Positions 20,951-29,814 of a stretch of DNA of 64,000 bases are shown one piece after another (within the stretch, counting starts at the first letter, position 1; each line of letters begins with the position of its first letter). Under the pieces are notes generated by a model. It was not told where the DNA came from. It searched no databases and saw only the letters and a program-made list of their open reading frames with translations. Position numbers and translations under genes: made by a program. The stretch comes from Listeria cossartiae subsp. cayugensis (GTDB taxonomy: Bacteria; Bacillota; Bacilli; Lactobacillales; Listeriaceae). The DNA is taken from assembly GCF_014229095.1 (NCBI RefSeq), contig NZ_JAARZC010000003.1, positions 186,001-250,000 of the forward strand. Direction: 5' to 3'.

Positions 20951-21091
20951 ACAAAACACTCCTATAATAAGATTTATAGTTAATTATAGCATTGTTAAGC
21001 TCTACGCAAATTGTACATTTTGTGAATTAATTACGACACATAGAACAAAAAGCCGCCATTATTCACTTGACAGAATATTTTATTTAGCAAA

Positions 21092-21107
21092 TGTTTCATG
21101 TGAAACA
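21092..21107. other. Degenerate parS-like site
   Basis: TGTTTCATGTGAAACA has one change (C to T) in the central CACGTG of parS, a position important for ParB binding. Probably a weak or decayed site. Confidence 0.4.
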
Positions 21108-21190
21108 TTTAGGTGTTTTCGCCCTGCTAGTAAGTCCCAATTGAAGTCATGTATTATCTTCTTACCCATTTTTAACGTACTCCCTTCACA

Positions 21191-21670
21191 TCAAAAATTG
21201 GTTAAAGCTTCTTCTATTTCCACTAGTAGAAACTCGCCAAAATTATCCGCTACAATCCGCTTCTCGGCATTGTGTTTGAAAGATAATTGCGTTTCAACTA
21301 TCACGGCCTCACCCGCATCTCCAATCGTCGAAGTGTCGATAGAAAATATCGATCCATAGCCTGAATTTTTTATCATAATCAGTTCTTTATTTATATCCCC
21401 AAGTGCGCGCGCCTGCTCCGTTGCAAATCTAACATCCGGGATAGATGCAGCACTTAATCCCCTTTTAGATATGCCGTAAAAAGATTCACCATTAAAAGTT
21501 AACGTTCCATATTTTTCTAAAAAAACCTTATATGACTCCGGAAATTCATTCCCTAAAGAGTCCTGATAAACTTCAATTAATTCAGGTGTTCCGGTCCCAC
21601 TAAATTGATAGGTTGTTTCGCTTAGAATCATTAGTCTTTCTACTTCCTCAATAAAACTACTAGTCATCAT
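21191..21670 (-). CDS. SMI1/KNR4 (SUKH) family protein, immunity-like
   Basis: 159 residues. The pattern [19 protein letters not shown], then [10 protein letters not shown] and a C-terminal [14 protein letters not shown] is the SUKH/Smi1-Knr4 fold, whose bacterial members are mostly immunity proteins of polymorphic toxins. GGGAGTG precedes ATG 21670 (a second ATG follows at once). No toxin gene is adjacent, so this looks like an orphan immunity gene. Confidence 0.75.
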   Translation of the reverse strand: MMTSSFIEEVERLMILSETTYQFSGTGTPELIEVYQDSLGNEFPESYKVFLEKYGTLTFNGESFYGISKRGLSAASIPDVRFATEQARALGDINKELIMIKNSGYGSIFSIDTSTIGDAGEAVIVETQLSFKHNAEKRIVADNFGEFLLVEIEEALTNF

Positions 21671-21768
21671 AGTTACACTCCCATAGGCTTTTTATTTTTT
21701 AACATTAAGATACTTTATTATATCACCCTAGGCATTTGTAGGACTTGTTTATTACTTATTCCATAAAA

Positions 21769-21804
21769 AAACAATCTTTTGATGAGGAAGTCAAAAGATT
21801 GTTT
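21769..21804. terminator. Bidirectional terminator overlapping parS
   Basis: Perfect 14-bp stem (21769-21782 with 21791-21804). The right arm shares its last five bases with the parS at 21800-21815. Terminates ychF on the minus strand. Confidence 0.85.
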
Positions 21805-21815
21805 CACGTGAAACA
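21800..21815. other. parS site (ParB binding)
   Basis: Perfect TGTTTCACGTGAAACA two bases beyond the ychF stop codon, overlapping the ychF terminator stem. Confidence 0.93.
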
Positions 21816-21817
21816 TA

Positions 21818-22918
21818 TTAAACGTTAAAGCGGAAATGAACAACATCTCCATCTTTCATTTCGTATTCTTTACCTTCTAAGCGTACTTTACCTGCTTCTT
21901 TGGCTGCTTGTTCTGAGCCGTGTTCAAGCAATGCATCATATGCAACTACTTCGGCACGAATGAAACCGCGTTCGAAGTCAGTATGGATAATCCCAGCACA
22001 TTGTGGAGCTTTCATACCTTTGATGAATGTCCATGCGCGAACTTCTTGAACGCCTGCTGTGAAGTACGTCGCTAAGCCAAGCAATGTGTACGCGGAACGA
22101 ATCAATTGATCTAAGCCGGATTCTTCAATTCCAAGCGCTTCTAAAAACTCAAGCTTATCTTCGTCTTCAAGTTCAGCGATTTCTTCTTCGGCACGAGCGC
22201 AAACAACGATAACTTCGGAGTTTTCAGCTGCAGCGAATTCGCGTACTTGTTGTACGTATTTGTTATCGTCTGGATTAGAAACGTCTTCTTCACTTACATT
22301 TGCCACATATAAAACTGGTTTTCTTGTAAGTAAGAACAAGTTGCGGACGATTTTATCTTCGTCTTCGTTAAATTCAATCGCGCGAGCTGGTTTGTCATTT
22401 TCAAATGCTTCACGTAATTTAACTAACACGTTATATTCTGCAACCGCATCTTTATCTTTTTGTTTAGAAAGCTTCTCAACACGCCCAATACGCTTCTCTA
22501 CTGTTTCTAAATCCGCTAAGATAAGTTCCAAGTTAATTGTAGAAATATCGTCTAGCGGGTCTACTCGGCCTTCTACGTGGGTAATGTTTTCATCATCAAA
22601 ACAACGAGTTACATGACAAATTGCATCTACTTGGCGAATATGGGATAAGAATTTATTTCCAAGTCCCTCACCTTTACTAGCACCTTTTACAATTCCGGCG
22701 ATATCTGTAAATTCAAAAGTAGTTGGAACGGTTTTTTTCGGTTTTACAAGTTCAGTTAGTTTGTTTAATCTTTGGTCAGGAACTTCAACAATTCCTACGT
22801 TCGGGTCAATCGTCGCAAACGGATAATTCGCAGCCTCTGCTCCTGCTTTTGTGATTGCATTAAAAAGTGTCGATTTCCCAACATTAGGAAGCCCGACAAT
22901 ACCAGCTGTAAGTGCCAT
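21818..22918 (-). CDS. ychF: Redox-regulated ATPase YchF (Obg family)
   Basis: 366 residues from ATG 22918 (AAAAGGAG upstream; the frame opens at 22966). P-loop GLPNVGKSTLFN (9-20), DIAGIVKGASKGEGLG switch region, and a C-terminal TGS-like domain ending in MKDGDVVHFRFNV. YchF is an Obg-related ATPase that binds ribosomes and influences stress responses. In Bacillus the homologue lies in the same spo0J-soj neighbourhood. Confidence 0.96.
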   Translation of the reverse strand: MALTAGIVGLPNVGKSTLFNAITKAGAEAANYPFATIDPNVGIVEVPDQRLNKLTELVKPKKTVPTTFEFTDIAGIVKGASKGEGLGNKFLSHIRQVDAICHVTRCFDDENITHVEGRVDPLDDISTINLELILADLETVEKRIGRVEKLSKQKDKDAVAEYNVLVKLREAFENDKPARAIEFNEDEDKIVRNLFLLTRKPVLYVANVSEEDVSNPDDNKYVQQVREFAAAENSEVIVVCARAEEEIAELEDEDKLEFLEALGIEESGLDQLIRSAYTLLGLATYFTAGVQEVRAWTFIKGMKAPQCAGIIHTDFERGFIRAEVVAYDALLEHGSEQAAKEAGKVRLEGKEYEMKDGDVVHFRFNV

Positions 22919-23025
22919 TATATATAAACTCCTTTTCATTAACTTCATTTTAAAAATGCCCATCAATCAGACATTTTTTCACTAACGTATATTATAAAGG
23001 TTTTTCACACAAAAAGCCACCCACC

Positions 23026-23063
23026 AAAAAACGAAAACCCTTTAAATAACAAAGGATTTCCGT
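23026..23063 (-). terminator. Terminator of the catalase gene
   Basis: 13-bp stem with two G-U pairs (23031-23043 with 23051-23063), active on the minus strand, followed by a T run. Confidence 0.75.
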
Positions 23064-23074
23064 TTTCATTTCAC

Positions 23075-24541
23075 TTATTTTAAATCTGCTACATGTTCTT
23101 CAAGATTAATTCCAGTTCCCGCAGCCACTCGACTAGCGAATTCTGGTTCTACTTGATAGAAATTGCGTAAGTTGCGGATTTTAATGTCTTCACGCACGCC
23201 AGACCAATCGTCGACAATATTTTTCACAAGTGCCGCACGTTCTGCATCTGAATAACGATCCCATACTTCTTTTGCATGACCAAAATTATTTGGTTTTTCC
23301 GCAATCAGGCGGCCAGCAATATCACCACGGATTTCTTGCTCAGGTTCGATAAACGCTGGATTTTCTTTCGGTTCTGTATCGTAACTATTTGGCTCATAAT
23401 TAATCGAGCTCGTTTGTTGTTTAAACGGCATATGTCCGTCACGTTGATTATTGGCAACAGGTGCTTTTGGACTATTAATTGGCAGTTGCAAGTAGTTCGG
23501 TCCAACGCGGTGTCTTTGCGTATCTGAGTATGAGAATAAGCGTCCTTGCAACAAACGATCCTCAGAAGGAAGCATTCCGCGTACAAGTACACCAGGATTA
23601 AAGCCAACCGATTCTGTTTCCGCAAAAATATTATCCGGATTGCGGTCAAGTGTCATTGTTCCTACGTGTTCATATGGGAAAACATCTTCAAACCAATCTT
23701 TTGTCGCATCTAGTGGATTGAAATCAAAGTTGTCTAAGTCTTTCGGATCTAACACTTGCACATATAAATCCCACTCCGGATAATCTCCATTTTCAATCGC
23801 TTCATACAAATCGCGGCTCGCATGGTTAAATTCTTTTGCTTGAATCTGTGAAGCTTGTTCCGTCGAAAGGTTTACGATACCCGCTTTTGGAACCCAGCGC
23901 AGTTTTACGTATACCGTTTTGCCTTCTTCGTTAATCCATTTAAAAGCATGGACACTAGAACCGCGGATTTCGCGATAAGACGCCGGCGTGCCTTCATCAC
24001 TGAACAAGTACATAATCATCGTTGTAGCTTCTGGGGTTAAACTAAAGAAGTCCCAGTAACGATTGCCATCTTGAATATTTGTGCGCGGATCCGGCTTCAA
24101 AGAGTGAATAACGTCCGGGAACTTAATTGCATCACGAATAAAGAATACCGGCAAATTATTTCCGACAAAATCATAATTCCCCTCTTCTGTATAAAACTTA
24201 ACGGAGAATCCACGTGGATCACGCAACGTTTCCGGAGAGTGCTGACCGTGAATTACTGTTGAAAAACGAACAAAAACCTCTGTTTCCGCTCCTTCTTCTT
24301 GTAAAAAGTTAGCCATTGTATATTTTTTCATGCTCTTTTTAGTAACAAATTTCCCGTGCGCACCAGCACCACGAGCATGTACAACCCGCTCTGGTACACG
24401 TTCTCTATCAAAATGCGCCAATTTCTCAATTAGTACATAATCTTCTAACAAAGTTGGTCCTTTAAGTCCCGCAGTCATCGAATTTTGGTTATCGCCAACC
24501 GGCACACCTTGGTTCGTTGTTAAATTTTTTCTATCTGTCAT
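23075..24541 (-). CDS. kat: Haem catalase
   Basis: 488 residues from ATG 24541 (GGAGG upstream). Monofunctional small-subunit catalase: distal His55 in RVVHARGAGAHG, an FSTVIHGQHSPETLRDPRGF-type substrate channel, and the proximal haem ligand Tyr in RLFSYSDTQRHRVG. Degrades hydrogen peroxide in the cytoplasm. A near-perfect PerR box lies just upstream, matching known PerR control of listerial catalase. Confidence 0.97.
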   Translation of the reverse strand: MTDRKNLTTNQGVPVGDNQNSMTAGLKGPTLLEDYVLIEKLAHFDRERVPERVVHARGAGAHGKFVTKKSMKKYTMANFLQEEGAETEVFVRFSTVIHGQHSPETLRDPRGFSVKFYTEEGNYDFVGNNLPVFFIRDAIKFPDVIHSLKPDPRTNIQDGNRYWDFFSLTPEATTMIMYLFSDEGTPASYREIRGSSVHAFKWINEEGKTVYVKLRWVPKAGIVNLSTEQASQIQAKEFNHASRDLYEAIENGDYPEWDLYVQVLDPKDLDNFDFNPLDATKDWFEDVFPYEHVGTMTLDRNPDNIFAETESVGFNPGVLVRGMLPSEDRLLQGRLFSYSDTQRHRVGPNYLQLPINSPKAPVANNQRDGHMPFKQQTSSINYEPNSYDTEPKENPAFIEPEQEIRGDIAGRLIAEKPNNFGHAKEVWDRYSDAERAALVKNIVDDWSGVREDIKIRNLRNFYQVEPEFASRVAAGTGINLEEHVADLK

Positions 24542-24577
24542 ATGTAATACCTCCATAAAAATAATATATCATTTTGT

Positions 24578-24592
24578 TTATAATAATTATTA
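24578..24592. promoter_or_regulatory. PerR box upstream of catalase
   Basis: TTATAATAATTATTA matches the PerR consensus TTATAATNATTATAA at 14 of 15 positions, 37 bases upstream of the kat start codon. Expect peroxide-inducible derepression. Confidence 0.75.
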
Positions 24593-24649
24593 AATGATAC
24601 TATTTATATTTTAAAGAAGGAAGAGCTAAACTTCAACTAAAAGGCTTAT

Positions 24650-24687
24650 AAAAAAAGAACAGGCGACTAATTAATCGCCTGTTCTTT
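24650..24687. terminator. Terminator after the parAB-DUF951 operon
   Basis: Perfect 13-bp stem (24654-24666 with 24675-24687), 8-base loop, A and T flanks. Confidence 0.9.
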
Positions 24688-24886
24688 ATTCTTGTTCAGC
24701 TTTAACTAAAATCTTCTTCACTTTTCGTTCGAATTCGCGGCGTGCGATCATCACACTATGACCACAACCTTCACACTTAATCCGAATATCCATACCCATG
24801 CGTATAATCTTAAATTGATTGGTACCACAAGGATGTGGCTTTTTCATTTCTACAACATCATTTAAATCGAAATGCTTTTTTTCCAT
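24686..24886 (-). CDS. DUF951 family protein
   Basis: 66 residues from ATG 24886 (in-frame starts also at 24892 and 24895; the ribosome site AGGTTGTGATG is weak). Conserved small protein with PHPCG and CEGCG, a likely zinc-binding cysteine set, and a basic tail REFERKVKKILVKAEQE. Begins a few bases after the parB stop, so it is translationally coupled to parAB. Homologues sit beside spo0J in Bacillus. Function unknown. Confidence 0.8.
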   Translation of the reverse strand: MEKKHFDLNDVVEMKKPHPCGTNQFKIIRMGMDIRIKCEGCGHSVMIARREFERKVKKILVKAEQE

Positions 24887-24898
24887 AAACATCACAAC

Positions 24899-25750
24899 CT
24901 ATTCATCATCAAACTGAATGTCTAAAATCTCTAAAATACGATCTAAATCATCATCAGATAAAAATTCAATTTCAATTTTACCTTTTTTATCGCGTCGTTT
25001 AATCGAAACTGCCGTACCGAATTTATCACGTAACTGGCTTTCGCTTTCACGGATAAAGATAGGAACTCTAGCTGGCTTAATTGTTTCACGTGAAACATTT
25101 TCGTTTAGATTATTAATAACATCTTCTAATTGGCGGACCGTTAAGCCTTGTGCCACAGCCTTTTTAGCAGTTGGAATGATGTTTTTCTTGAGTTTCAATC
25201 CTAGCAATACACGGCCATGTCCAGCTGACAACGAACCATCGCGCAACATTACTTGCACTTCTTCTGGCAATGTCAACAAACGAACAAAGTTAGCAATATA
25301 TGGTCGGCTTTTCCCAACTCGTTCTGCTAATTTCGCTTGTGTTAAGCCTAATTTTTTCATAAGGAATTGGTACGATTCAGCTTCTTCTAAAGGAGATAAA
25401 TCTTCGCGTTGTAAGTTTTCAATTACAGAAAGCTCCATCATCTCTTCTTCCGTTAAATCACGAACAACTGCTGGAATTTCTTTTAATTTAGCTTCTTTTG
25501 CTGCGCGGTATCTACGCTCACCGACAACAATTTCGTATCCTTTTTCCGTATTTCTTAAAATAATTGGCTGTAAAACGCCGTGAATTTTAATGGAGTCACG
25601 TAATTCATTGATTGCTTTTGCATCAAAGATTTTACGTGGTTGGTATGGGTTCGGCTTAATTTCTTTTATTGCGATATTTTGAACTGTCTCTTCGTTGGCA
25701 TCAACATTGTTAAATAGTGCGTTGATCCCTTTACCTAGACCTTTAGCCAT
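24899..25750 (-). CDS. parB: Chromosome partitioning protein ParB (Spo0J)
   Basis: 283 residues from ATG 25750, overlapping parA by 8 bases. CTP-binding motif GERRYR at 77-82 and [14 protein letters not shown], a central HTH ([21 protein letters not shown]) and a C-terminal dimerisation domain. ParB loads on parS as a CTP-dependent sliding clamp and recruits SMC. Like Bacillus spo0J, the gene itself carries a parS (25082-25097). Confidence 0.97.
   Translation of the reverse strand: MAKGLGKGINALFNNVDANEETVQNIAIKEIKPNPYQPRKIFDAKAINELRDSIKIHGVLQPIILRNTEKGYEIVVGERRYRAAKEAKLKEIPAVVRDLTEEEMMELSVIENLQREDLSPLEEAESYQFLMKKLGLTQAKLAERVGKSRPYIANFVRLLTLPEEVQVMLRDGSLSAGHGRVLLGLKLKKNIIPTAKKAVAQGLTVRQLEDVINNLNENVSRETIKPARVPIFIRESESQLRDKFGTAVSIKRRDKKGKIEIEFLSDDDLDRILEILDIQFDDE
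25082..25097. other. parS site inside parB
   Basis: Perfect TGTTTCACGTGAAACA within the parB coding sequence, in the same relative arrangement as in Bacillus spo0J. Confidence 0.95.
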
Positions 25751-26504
25751 GTGCAACCACTTCCTTTGCTAATTCTAAATAAACTTCTGCACCTTTCGAT
25801 TTTGCATCATATAGCAGAATCGGTTTTCCATGACTAGGTGCTTCACTTAGGCGAACATTACGTGGAATGATTGTGCTGAACACTTTATTTTGGAAGTATT
25901 TCTTCACTTCTTCTATTACTTGAATACCCAGATTCGTTCTAGCATCAAGCATTGTTAGTAAGACACCTTCAATTTGTAAATCTTCATTAAGATGTTTTTG
26001 AACGATTCTAATTGTGTTTAAAAGTTGGCTTAAACCTTCTAGCGCGTAATATTCGCACTGCACTGGAATTAAAACGGAGTCCGCTGCTGTTAATGCATTT
26101 AAAGTCAAAAGCCCAAGTGATGGTGGACAATCAATAATTACATAGTCATAATCATCACGGATTGAGTCGATTGCTTTTTTCAATCTAATTTCACGTGAGA
26201 TAGCTGGAACTAGCTCTACTTCAGCACCCGCAAGTTGAATTGTAGCTGGAATAACATTTAAATTATCTAAGTCTGTTTTTTGCAACACATCTTGAATGGC
26301 TACATCGTCAACTAATACATCATAAATACAATGTTCAATTTCACCTTTGTTAACACCAACCCCACTTGACGCATTACCTTGTGGGTCAATATCAACTAGT
26401 AATACTTTTTTACCTAAAAAAGCTAGGCTAGAGCTTAAATTAACGGATGATGTCGTTTTACCAACCCCACCTTTTTGGTTTGCTAGTGCAATCACTTTGC
26501 TCAA
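25743..26504 (-). CDS. parA: Chromosome partitioning ATPase ParA (Soj)
   Basis: 253 residues. Deviant Walker A KGGVGKTT (11-18), [14 protein letters not shown] and [17 protein letters not shown] identify a ParA/MinD-type ATPase without a DNA-binding extension, as in Soj. Start codon is TTG 26504 with a weak GGTTGGTGA site. Works with ParB and also modulates DnaA. First gene of parA-parB-DUF951. Confidence 0.96.
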   Translation of the reverse strand: MSKVIALANQKGGVGKTTSSVNLSSSLAFLGKKVLLVDIDPQGNASSGVGVNKGEIEHCIYDVLVDDVAIQDVLQKTDLDNLNVIPATIQLAGAEVELVPAISREIRLKKAIDSIRDDYDYVIIDCPPSLGLLTLNALTAADSVLIPVQCEYYALEGLSQLLNTIRIVQKHLNEDLQIEGVLLTMLDARTNLGIQVIEEVKKYFQNKVFSTIIPRNVRLSEAPSHGKPILLYDAKSKGAEVYLELAKEVVAHG

Positions 26505-26664
26505 TCTTTTTCACCAACCCTTATTTTGTACCGAGATTTCCGGTTCTTTTATCTTCTATTCTACCAAAAGATTTTCATTTAGTCTTACAAAAAGTAAAAA
26601 TAAATTGAAATTCGTGTTTTGAAAGCCTAAAAATGATGAAAATAATGTTTTGAAAAACCAGAAA

Positions 26665-26680
26665 TGTTTCACGTGAAACA
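26665..26680. other. parS site (ParB binding)
   Basis: Perfect TGTTTCACGTGAAACA in the 220-base gap between parA and the upstream HTH gene, next to that gene's terminator. Confidence 0.93.
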
Positions 26681-26687
26681 TTTTAAA

Positions 26688-26719
26688 ATAAAAAAGCAAC
26701 CAACCTAAGCTGATTACTT
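26688..26719 (-). terminator. Terminator of the HTH gene
   Basis: Roughly 9-bp stem with G-U pairs (26694-26703 with 26711-26719) and a T run on the minus strand. Confidence 0.6.
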
Positions 26720-26727
26720 TTCTATCT

Positions 26728-27486
26728 TCAATCCACCGAGAAAGTTGCCTTAACCCCTAGAACTGTGCAGACTTTCTGATACATCCTAAGCGTTAAATCT
26801 GGATCCCCTGCTTCTAAACGACCAATAATAACTGGAGATAAATCTGATTTAAGCGCCAAATCTAATTGCGACCATTTTTTCTCCATTCGTTTAGCAAAAA
26901 TATATTTACCAAGGCTTGCGGAAAAACTATCTAAGTAATGGGCAATGCCTTCATTTTCTAATGCTTTATTTTTCAGTGTTTCAAATTGATACTCTGAGTT
27001 GCCAATGCTTGTTTCAGCTTCGATACGGCGCAAGAATACGCGTTTTACTTCCTCGCGGTATGAGCCCATTTGGTCTGTAAATGGATTTTTATCTTTGAAA
27101 TAGCCTTTAACGAAGCAATAATATGTTTCATCTCCACTAAATGCAGTGAAGTAAATTAAACGACAATTTTTATCTTTAAAATGTGCTTTCATCTCTTGAA
27201 TCGGTTGGTCTACAGTTGTTTCTATACGAGTGGTTTGCAGTGAATAAGCTTGACTTTTACCGATGATTAAATGTACATCGGGGAGAATTTGTTTCCCTGT
27301 ACTAAGTTTTCTTGTTTCTGCTGTTTCTAATTGTAGCAGGCCTTGGAAAACTAAAGTGGCCATAAGTGGTTCTTCCACAATTAAATTTTGTAAGAAATCA
27401 TACGCTTGGAACTCATTTTGTTCGTCTTTCACAAAAATGATTTTTGCCATTCGTTTCGTGATTCCACCCAGAGTTGAGTGAATCAC
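26728..27486 (-). CDS. XRE-type HTH protein between parA and noc
   Basis: Up to 252 residues. The C-terminal ~65 residues form an XRE helix-turn-helix (FAKRMEKKWSQLDLALKSDL then SPVIIGRLEAGD). The N-terminal ~170 residues match no family I know. The start is uncertain: an excellent AAAGGAGG lies only two bases before GTG 27486 and five before an ATT codon, whereas ATG 27450 (MAKIIFVKDEQ) has only a GGTGG at 13 bases. Its position between noc and parA is shared by other Listeria as far as I recall. Role unknown. Confidence 0.7.
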   Translation of the reverse strand: MIHSTLGGITKRMAKIIFVKDEQNEFQAYDFLQNLIVEEPLMATLVFQGLLQLETAETRKLSTGKQILPDVHLIIGKSQAYSLQTTRIETTVDQPIQEMKAHFKDKNCRLIYFTAFSGDETYYCFVKGYFKDKNPFTDQMGSYREEVKRVFLRRIEAETSIGNSEYQFETLKNKALENEGIAHYLDSFSASLGKYIFAKRMEKKWSQLDLALKSDLSPVIIGRLEAGDPDLTLRMYQKVCTVLGVKATFSVD

Positions 27487-27612
27487 TCCCTCCTTTACAA
27501 CTTTACCTAATTCTATTGTACTTTTTTCTGTTCAAAATTGCACTTATTTTCTCTAATTTTTAAGAAATAAAGCTATGCCACTCAAATTGAGTTGATTCGA
27601 ATTCTGAAAATA

Positions 27613-27640
27613 AAAACCCTACTTCATTAAGCAGGGTTTT
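27613..27640 (-). terminator. Terminator of the noc operon
   Basis: 12-bp stem with one G-U pair (27613-27624 with 27629-27640) and T-rich tail on the minus strand. Confidence 0.75.
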
Positions 27641-27644
27641 ACGA

Positions 27645-27944
27645 CTATTTTTTTGCTTCTTTAGCTATTTGGTACCAACCGTAGATCTTCACTATTGCAA
27701 AGAAAGTATATGCAAAAGCGATGATATACGCGCCATAATTCGTTAGTAAAATATTAAAGCCACTTCCCCAGCCAGACTCTTCCGCCACAGCAACTGCTCG
27801 AACGTAAGGGCTGGTGAAAAAGTATGTAATATAGATTGGGTTAAAACTCATAATCGCGCTTGTGATGGCAATCGCCAAGGACGGCAACACCATGAAAGAG
27901 CTAATGATACCAATTGCATGTCCAATTATCTTCAAAAACCTCAC
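27645..27944 (-). CDS. Small membrane protein downstream of noc
   Basis: 99 residues, GTG start at 27944 with AGAGGTG upstream. About three hydrophobic helices (IGIISSFMVLPSLAIAITSA, NPIYITYFF, YIIAFAYTFFAIVKIYGWY). It starts 12 bases after noc and so is co-transcribed with it. Unknown function. Confidence 0.65.
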   Translation of the reverse strand: MRFLKIIGHAIGIISSFMVLPSLAIAITSAIMSFNPIYITYFFTSPYVRAVAVAEESGWGSGFNILLTNYGAYIIAFAYTFFAIVKIYGWYQIAKEAKK

Positions 27945-27956
27945 TGTTACACCTCT

Positions 27957-28829
27957 TTACTTCTTTTTAGGAATTTGAATGGTAATTTGATAAAAATCGT
28001 CTGTTTCTTCTTCGGTGAAATCTAGGTCCATTCCATTATCTTTAACCATTGTCACCGACTGTTTAATCGTGTTCATGGCAATGCGCACGTCACGACTAAT
28101 AGCTTGGCGTTTTGGTTTTGGTTTTTTCGGTGCTTCAGGTTTTTTTACGCCTAAAATTTCTTGAATTCTTGCTTCGGTTTGTTTGACGTTCCAGTGATTT
28201 TCTTCTATTTCAGCTAAAAGAGCCACTTGTTGTGCTTCCGTTTCTAAAGCTAGTAACGAACGAGCATGGCGCTCTGAAATTTGTTTATTAAGCACGGCTT
28301 CTTGAATTGTTTCTGGTAGTTTTAGAAGACGCATTTTGTTTGCGATGGCAGATTGGCTTTTGCCGACACGTTGCGCAAGTGCTTCTTGTGTGACTTCTTG
28401 CATGTCCAGCAAGCTCCGATATGCTTTTGCTTCTTCAATTGGCGTTAATTCCTCACGTTGTAAGTTCTCAATTAACGCAATCGCAGCTACTTCTTCATCA
28501 TCTAAATTTTGAATAATTGCTGGGATTTTTTCCAATTCTAAAGAAAGCACGGCACGAAAACGGCGCTCTCCTGCAATGATTTCATAAGAATCTGGTTCCA
28601 TTTCTCTAACCACAATCGGCTGTATAACACCGTGAATTCGGATAGTTCGAGCAAGCTCATCAATCTTATCTTGATCAAATACTGTCCGTGGTTGGAATTG
28701 GTTCGGGAAAATTTTATCTGTAGGAAGTTCTTGTACGCGCTGTACCTCTTCTTCTGCTACTTTATTATCATTATCGATATCATCTACTTGATTCTTATCT
28801 TTTTTTCCAAATAAACGTGAAAAAGGCAT
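27957..28829 (-). CDS. noc: Nucleoid occlusion protein Noc
   Basis: 290 residues from ATG 28829 (AAAGGAAGG upstream; the frame opens at 28868). A ParB paralogue: GERRFR CTP motif at 87-92, [17 protein letters not shown] ([21 protein letters not shown]). The N-terminal [10 protein letters not shown] is the short amphipathic helix that tethers Noc to the membrane. It binds NBS palindromes (ATTTCCCGGGAAAT), matches of which are at 11828, 20357 and 52666, and blocks division over the nucleoid. Confidence 0.94.
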   Translation of the reverse strand: MPFSRLFGKKDKNQVDDIDNDNKVAEEEVQRVQELPTDKIFPNQFQPRTVFDQDKIDELARTIRIHGVIQPIVVREMEPDSYEIIAGERRFRAVLSLELEKIPAIIQNLDDEEVAAIALIENLQREELTPIEEAKAYRSLLDMQEVTQEALAQRVGKSQSAIANKMRLLKLPETIQEAVLNKQISERHARSLLALETEAQQVALLAEIEENHWNVKQTEARIQEILGVKKPEAPKKPKPKRQAISRDVRIAMNTIKQSVTMVKDNGMDLDFTEEETDDFYQITIQIPKKK

Positions 28830-29007
28830 CTGGGTCCTTCCTTTCCGGAAAATCTTGGGGTTTCTCACTATCGGCTATTATCCGCAAGTCTCTTAAACTA
28901 TTTTAGCAGAAATGTTACAGAAAAACACGCTTATTCTACAGTTTGCATACGAAAAAATAGATCGAGCTGCTAAAATTCCACAGTTCCATCTATTTTCCAA
29001 TTTTATC

Positions 29008-29814
29008 TTAATGAAATTCATCGGTTACTGTATTGATGGTTTTTTCCATATTTTCACGATACGACTCATTTTGCAGTAGCATCATAGAAATAATATCCAT
29101 CACGTACATAATCGAAAACTGGCTATTGGCGAAATATCTTTTACTCACGAATAAAGTATTGTAAACCGGGATTGTCACGTCACTGATTTCGGTCATTTCG
29201 CTGTTTTCAAAGCTAGTAAATGTGGCGACTTTACTTTTGTTTTTCTTGGCATTTTTTAGCGCTGTGACTAGCTCTGGGGTGTTACCTGAATTGGAAATAC
29301 CTATGACGAAATCTTCTTTTGTCGTAATTGAACTGGTAATGATCATCATGTGCGGATCATTAACACTGATAACGTTTAGCCCCATCCGAATCAGGCGCTG
29401 CGACATCTCAACAGCCGTGAGACCCGAACTTCCAACACCGCAAATATAGACACGTTTGGCCGCTTGAATATACTGCACCACTTCACGGATTTTCGCTGGT
29501 TCAATCAACTTGACCGTGTTATCAATCACTTTATGGTAAAACGAATAAACTTCCTCAAAAAGGTCATCGTAACCAAGCGACGGAACCATTGTTGCTGCTG
29601 TATTAACCCGCATTTTCAAATCAACGAAACTATCGCAACGTACATGGCGACAAAATCTCGTTATCGTTGAAATGGACGTGCCAGTTTGTTCAGCTAGCTC
29701 TTTAATATTAATATTCTTGAGTTCGTCGCTTTTTTCTAAAATATATTTCGCGATTTGCTTTTCTTTATTTGGTAATCGATTGTAATTTTGTTGAATTTCA
29801 CTTAAAATCGTCAT
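29008..29814 (-). CDS. RpiR family regulator of the NanE/PTS operon
   Basis: 268 residues. HTH with IKELAEQTGTSISTITRFCR near 35-60 and a SIS domain (VYICGVGSSGLTAVEMSQRL, SNSGNTPELVTAL). Its start overlaps the end of the ROK gene by 17 bases, so it is the last gene of the 29.0-35.1 kb operon and probably its phosphosugar-responsive regulator. Confidence 0.88.
   Translation of the reverse strand: MTILSEIQQNYNRLPNKEKQIAKYILEKSDELKNINIKELAEQTGTSISTITRFCRHVRCDSFVDLKMRVNTAATMVPSLGYDDLFEEVYSFYHKVIDNTVKLIEPAKIREVVQYIQAAKRVYICGVGSSGLTAVEMSQRLIRMGLNVISVNDPHMMIITSSITTKEDFVIGISNSGNTPELVTALKNAKKNKSKVATFTSFENSEMTEISDVTIPVYNTLFVSKRYFANSQFSIMYVMDIISMMLLQNESYRENMEKTINTVTDEFH

Noticed and set aside
26191-26206. 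TTTCACGTGAGA inside parA as an additional parS
   Set aside because: The right half is GTGAGATA, not GTGAAACA; at least three mismatches.
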